A stretch of DNA of 34,562 nucleotides, taken from Streptomyces cucumeris. Lineage in GTDB: Bacteria; Actinomycetota; Actinomycetes; Streptomycetales; Streptomycetaceae. Both the position numbers and the translations under genes were made by a program. Below, piece by piece: positions 34,494-34,562 of the stretch; positions within the stretch are counted from its first letter, which is position 1, and each line of letters opens with the position of its first letter. The stretch lies in assembly GCF_024295805.1 (NCBI RefSeq), contig NZ_JANCLX010000027.1, positions 1 to 34,562 on the forward strand, given 5' to 3'. The notes beneath the pieces are model-generated. The model saw only the letters and a list, made by a program, of their open reading frames with translations, had not been told where the DNA came from and did no database searches.

Positions 34494-34562
34494 GGGGGGG
34501 GGGGGGGGGGGGGGCGCCCCCCCCGGCCCGGGCGGCCGGCGCGCGGGCGCGCACCCCCGGGG
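34494..34562. other. Poly-G run and GC-only contig end, likely artefact
   Basis: Twenty-one consecutive G (34494-34514) are followed by C8 and GC-palindromic sequence that is almost free of A and T. This does not look like natural coding or regulatory DNA and resembles the end of a poorly supported assembly. A terminator for the mms operon in this stretch cannot be judged. Confidence 0.6.

Noticed and set aside
1..34562. tRNA, rRNA, CRISPR arrays, insertion sequences and integrase sites.
   Set aside because: None was seen on either strand. Repeats found are PKS module homologies, short hairpins and one 9-base tandem linker repeat.

Overview
The window is very GC-rich, with strongly C/G-biased third codon positions, long type I polyketide synthase (PKS) modules and actinobacterial accessory genes. 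It looks like Streptomyces or a close relative. It starts inside a PKS acyltransferase domain and ends in a 21-base G run followed by GC junk, so it is probably a contig limited by assembly at both ends.

Region 1 (3-20857, + strand) is the end of a modular PKS assembly line. PKS A (5'-truncated) has AT(remnant)-DH-ER-KR-ACP. PKS B has KS-AT-KR-ACP / KS-AT-DH-KR-ACP. PKS C has KS-AT-DH-KR-ACP-TE. The three intact ATs carry GHSQG and YASH, and the remnant retains the matching SH, so all look methylmalonyl-type. Read colinearly, the last four extensions give CH2 / 8-Me, 7-OH / 6-Me, 4-ene / 4-Me and 2-ene / 2-Me, followed by thioesterase release. This is the C1-C9 pattern of plecomacrolides (bafilomycin/hygrolidin family), with a 2-methyl as in hygrolidins rather than a 2-methoxy. 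The product assignment is inference.

Region 2 (20886-25082) is a complete methoxymalonyl-ACP cassette: 3-hydroxyacyl-CoA dehydrogenase, discrete ACP, acyl-CoA dehydrogenase and FkbH-type glyceryl transferase on the + strand, then a convergent O-methyltransferase on the - strand beyond a 13-bp-stem terminator. No AT in the window looks like its consumer, so the methoxymalonyl-using module should lie upstream of the window.

Region 3 (25230-28595) is apparently unrelated. It holds a GNAT acetyltransferase, a zinc-ribbon protein and an FBP-domain (EF-G-binding type) zinc protein on the - strand, then a divergent TetR-family regulator and an SGNH hydrolase on the + strand. A 21-bp palindrome sits between the FBP gene and the TetR gene, over both predicted promoters.

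Region 4 (28596-34476, + strand) begins with a cobalamin riboswitch, a 28-codon ORF and a strong hairpin. A tightly overlapping valine-catabolism operon follows: mmsA, an isobutyryl-CoA-dehydrogenase-like gene, a 3-hydroxyisobutyryl-CoA-hydrolase-like gene, mmsB and an enoyl-CoA hydratase. This pathway turns isobutyryl-CoA (the starter of bafilomycin/hygrolidin compounds) into propionyl-CoA, the precursor of the methylmalonyl-CoA extender. A B12 riboswitch ahead of this pathway is the most unusual regulatory arrangement in the window.
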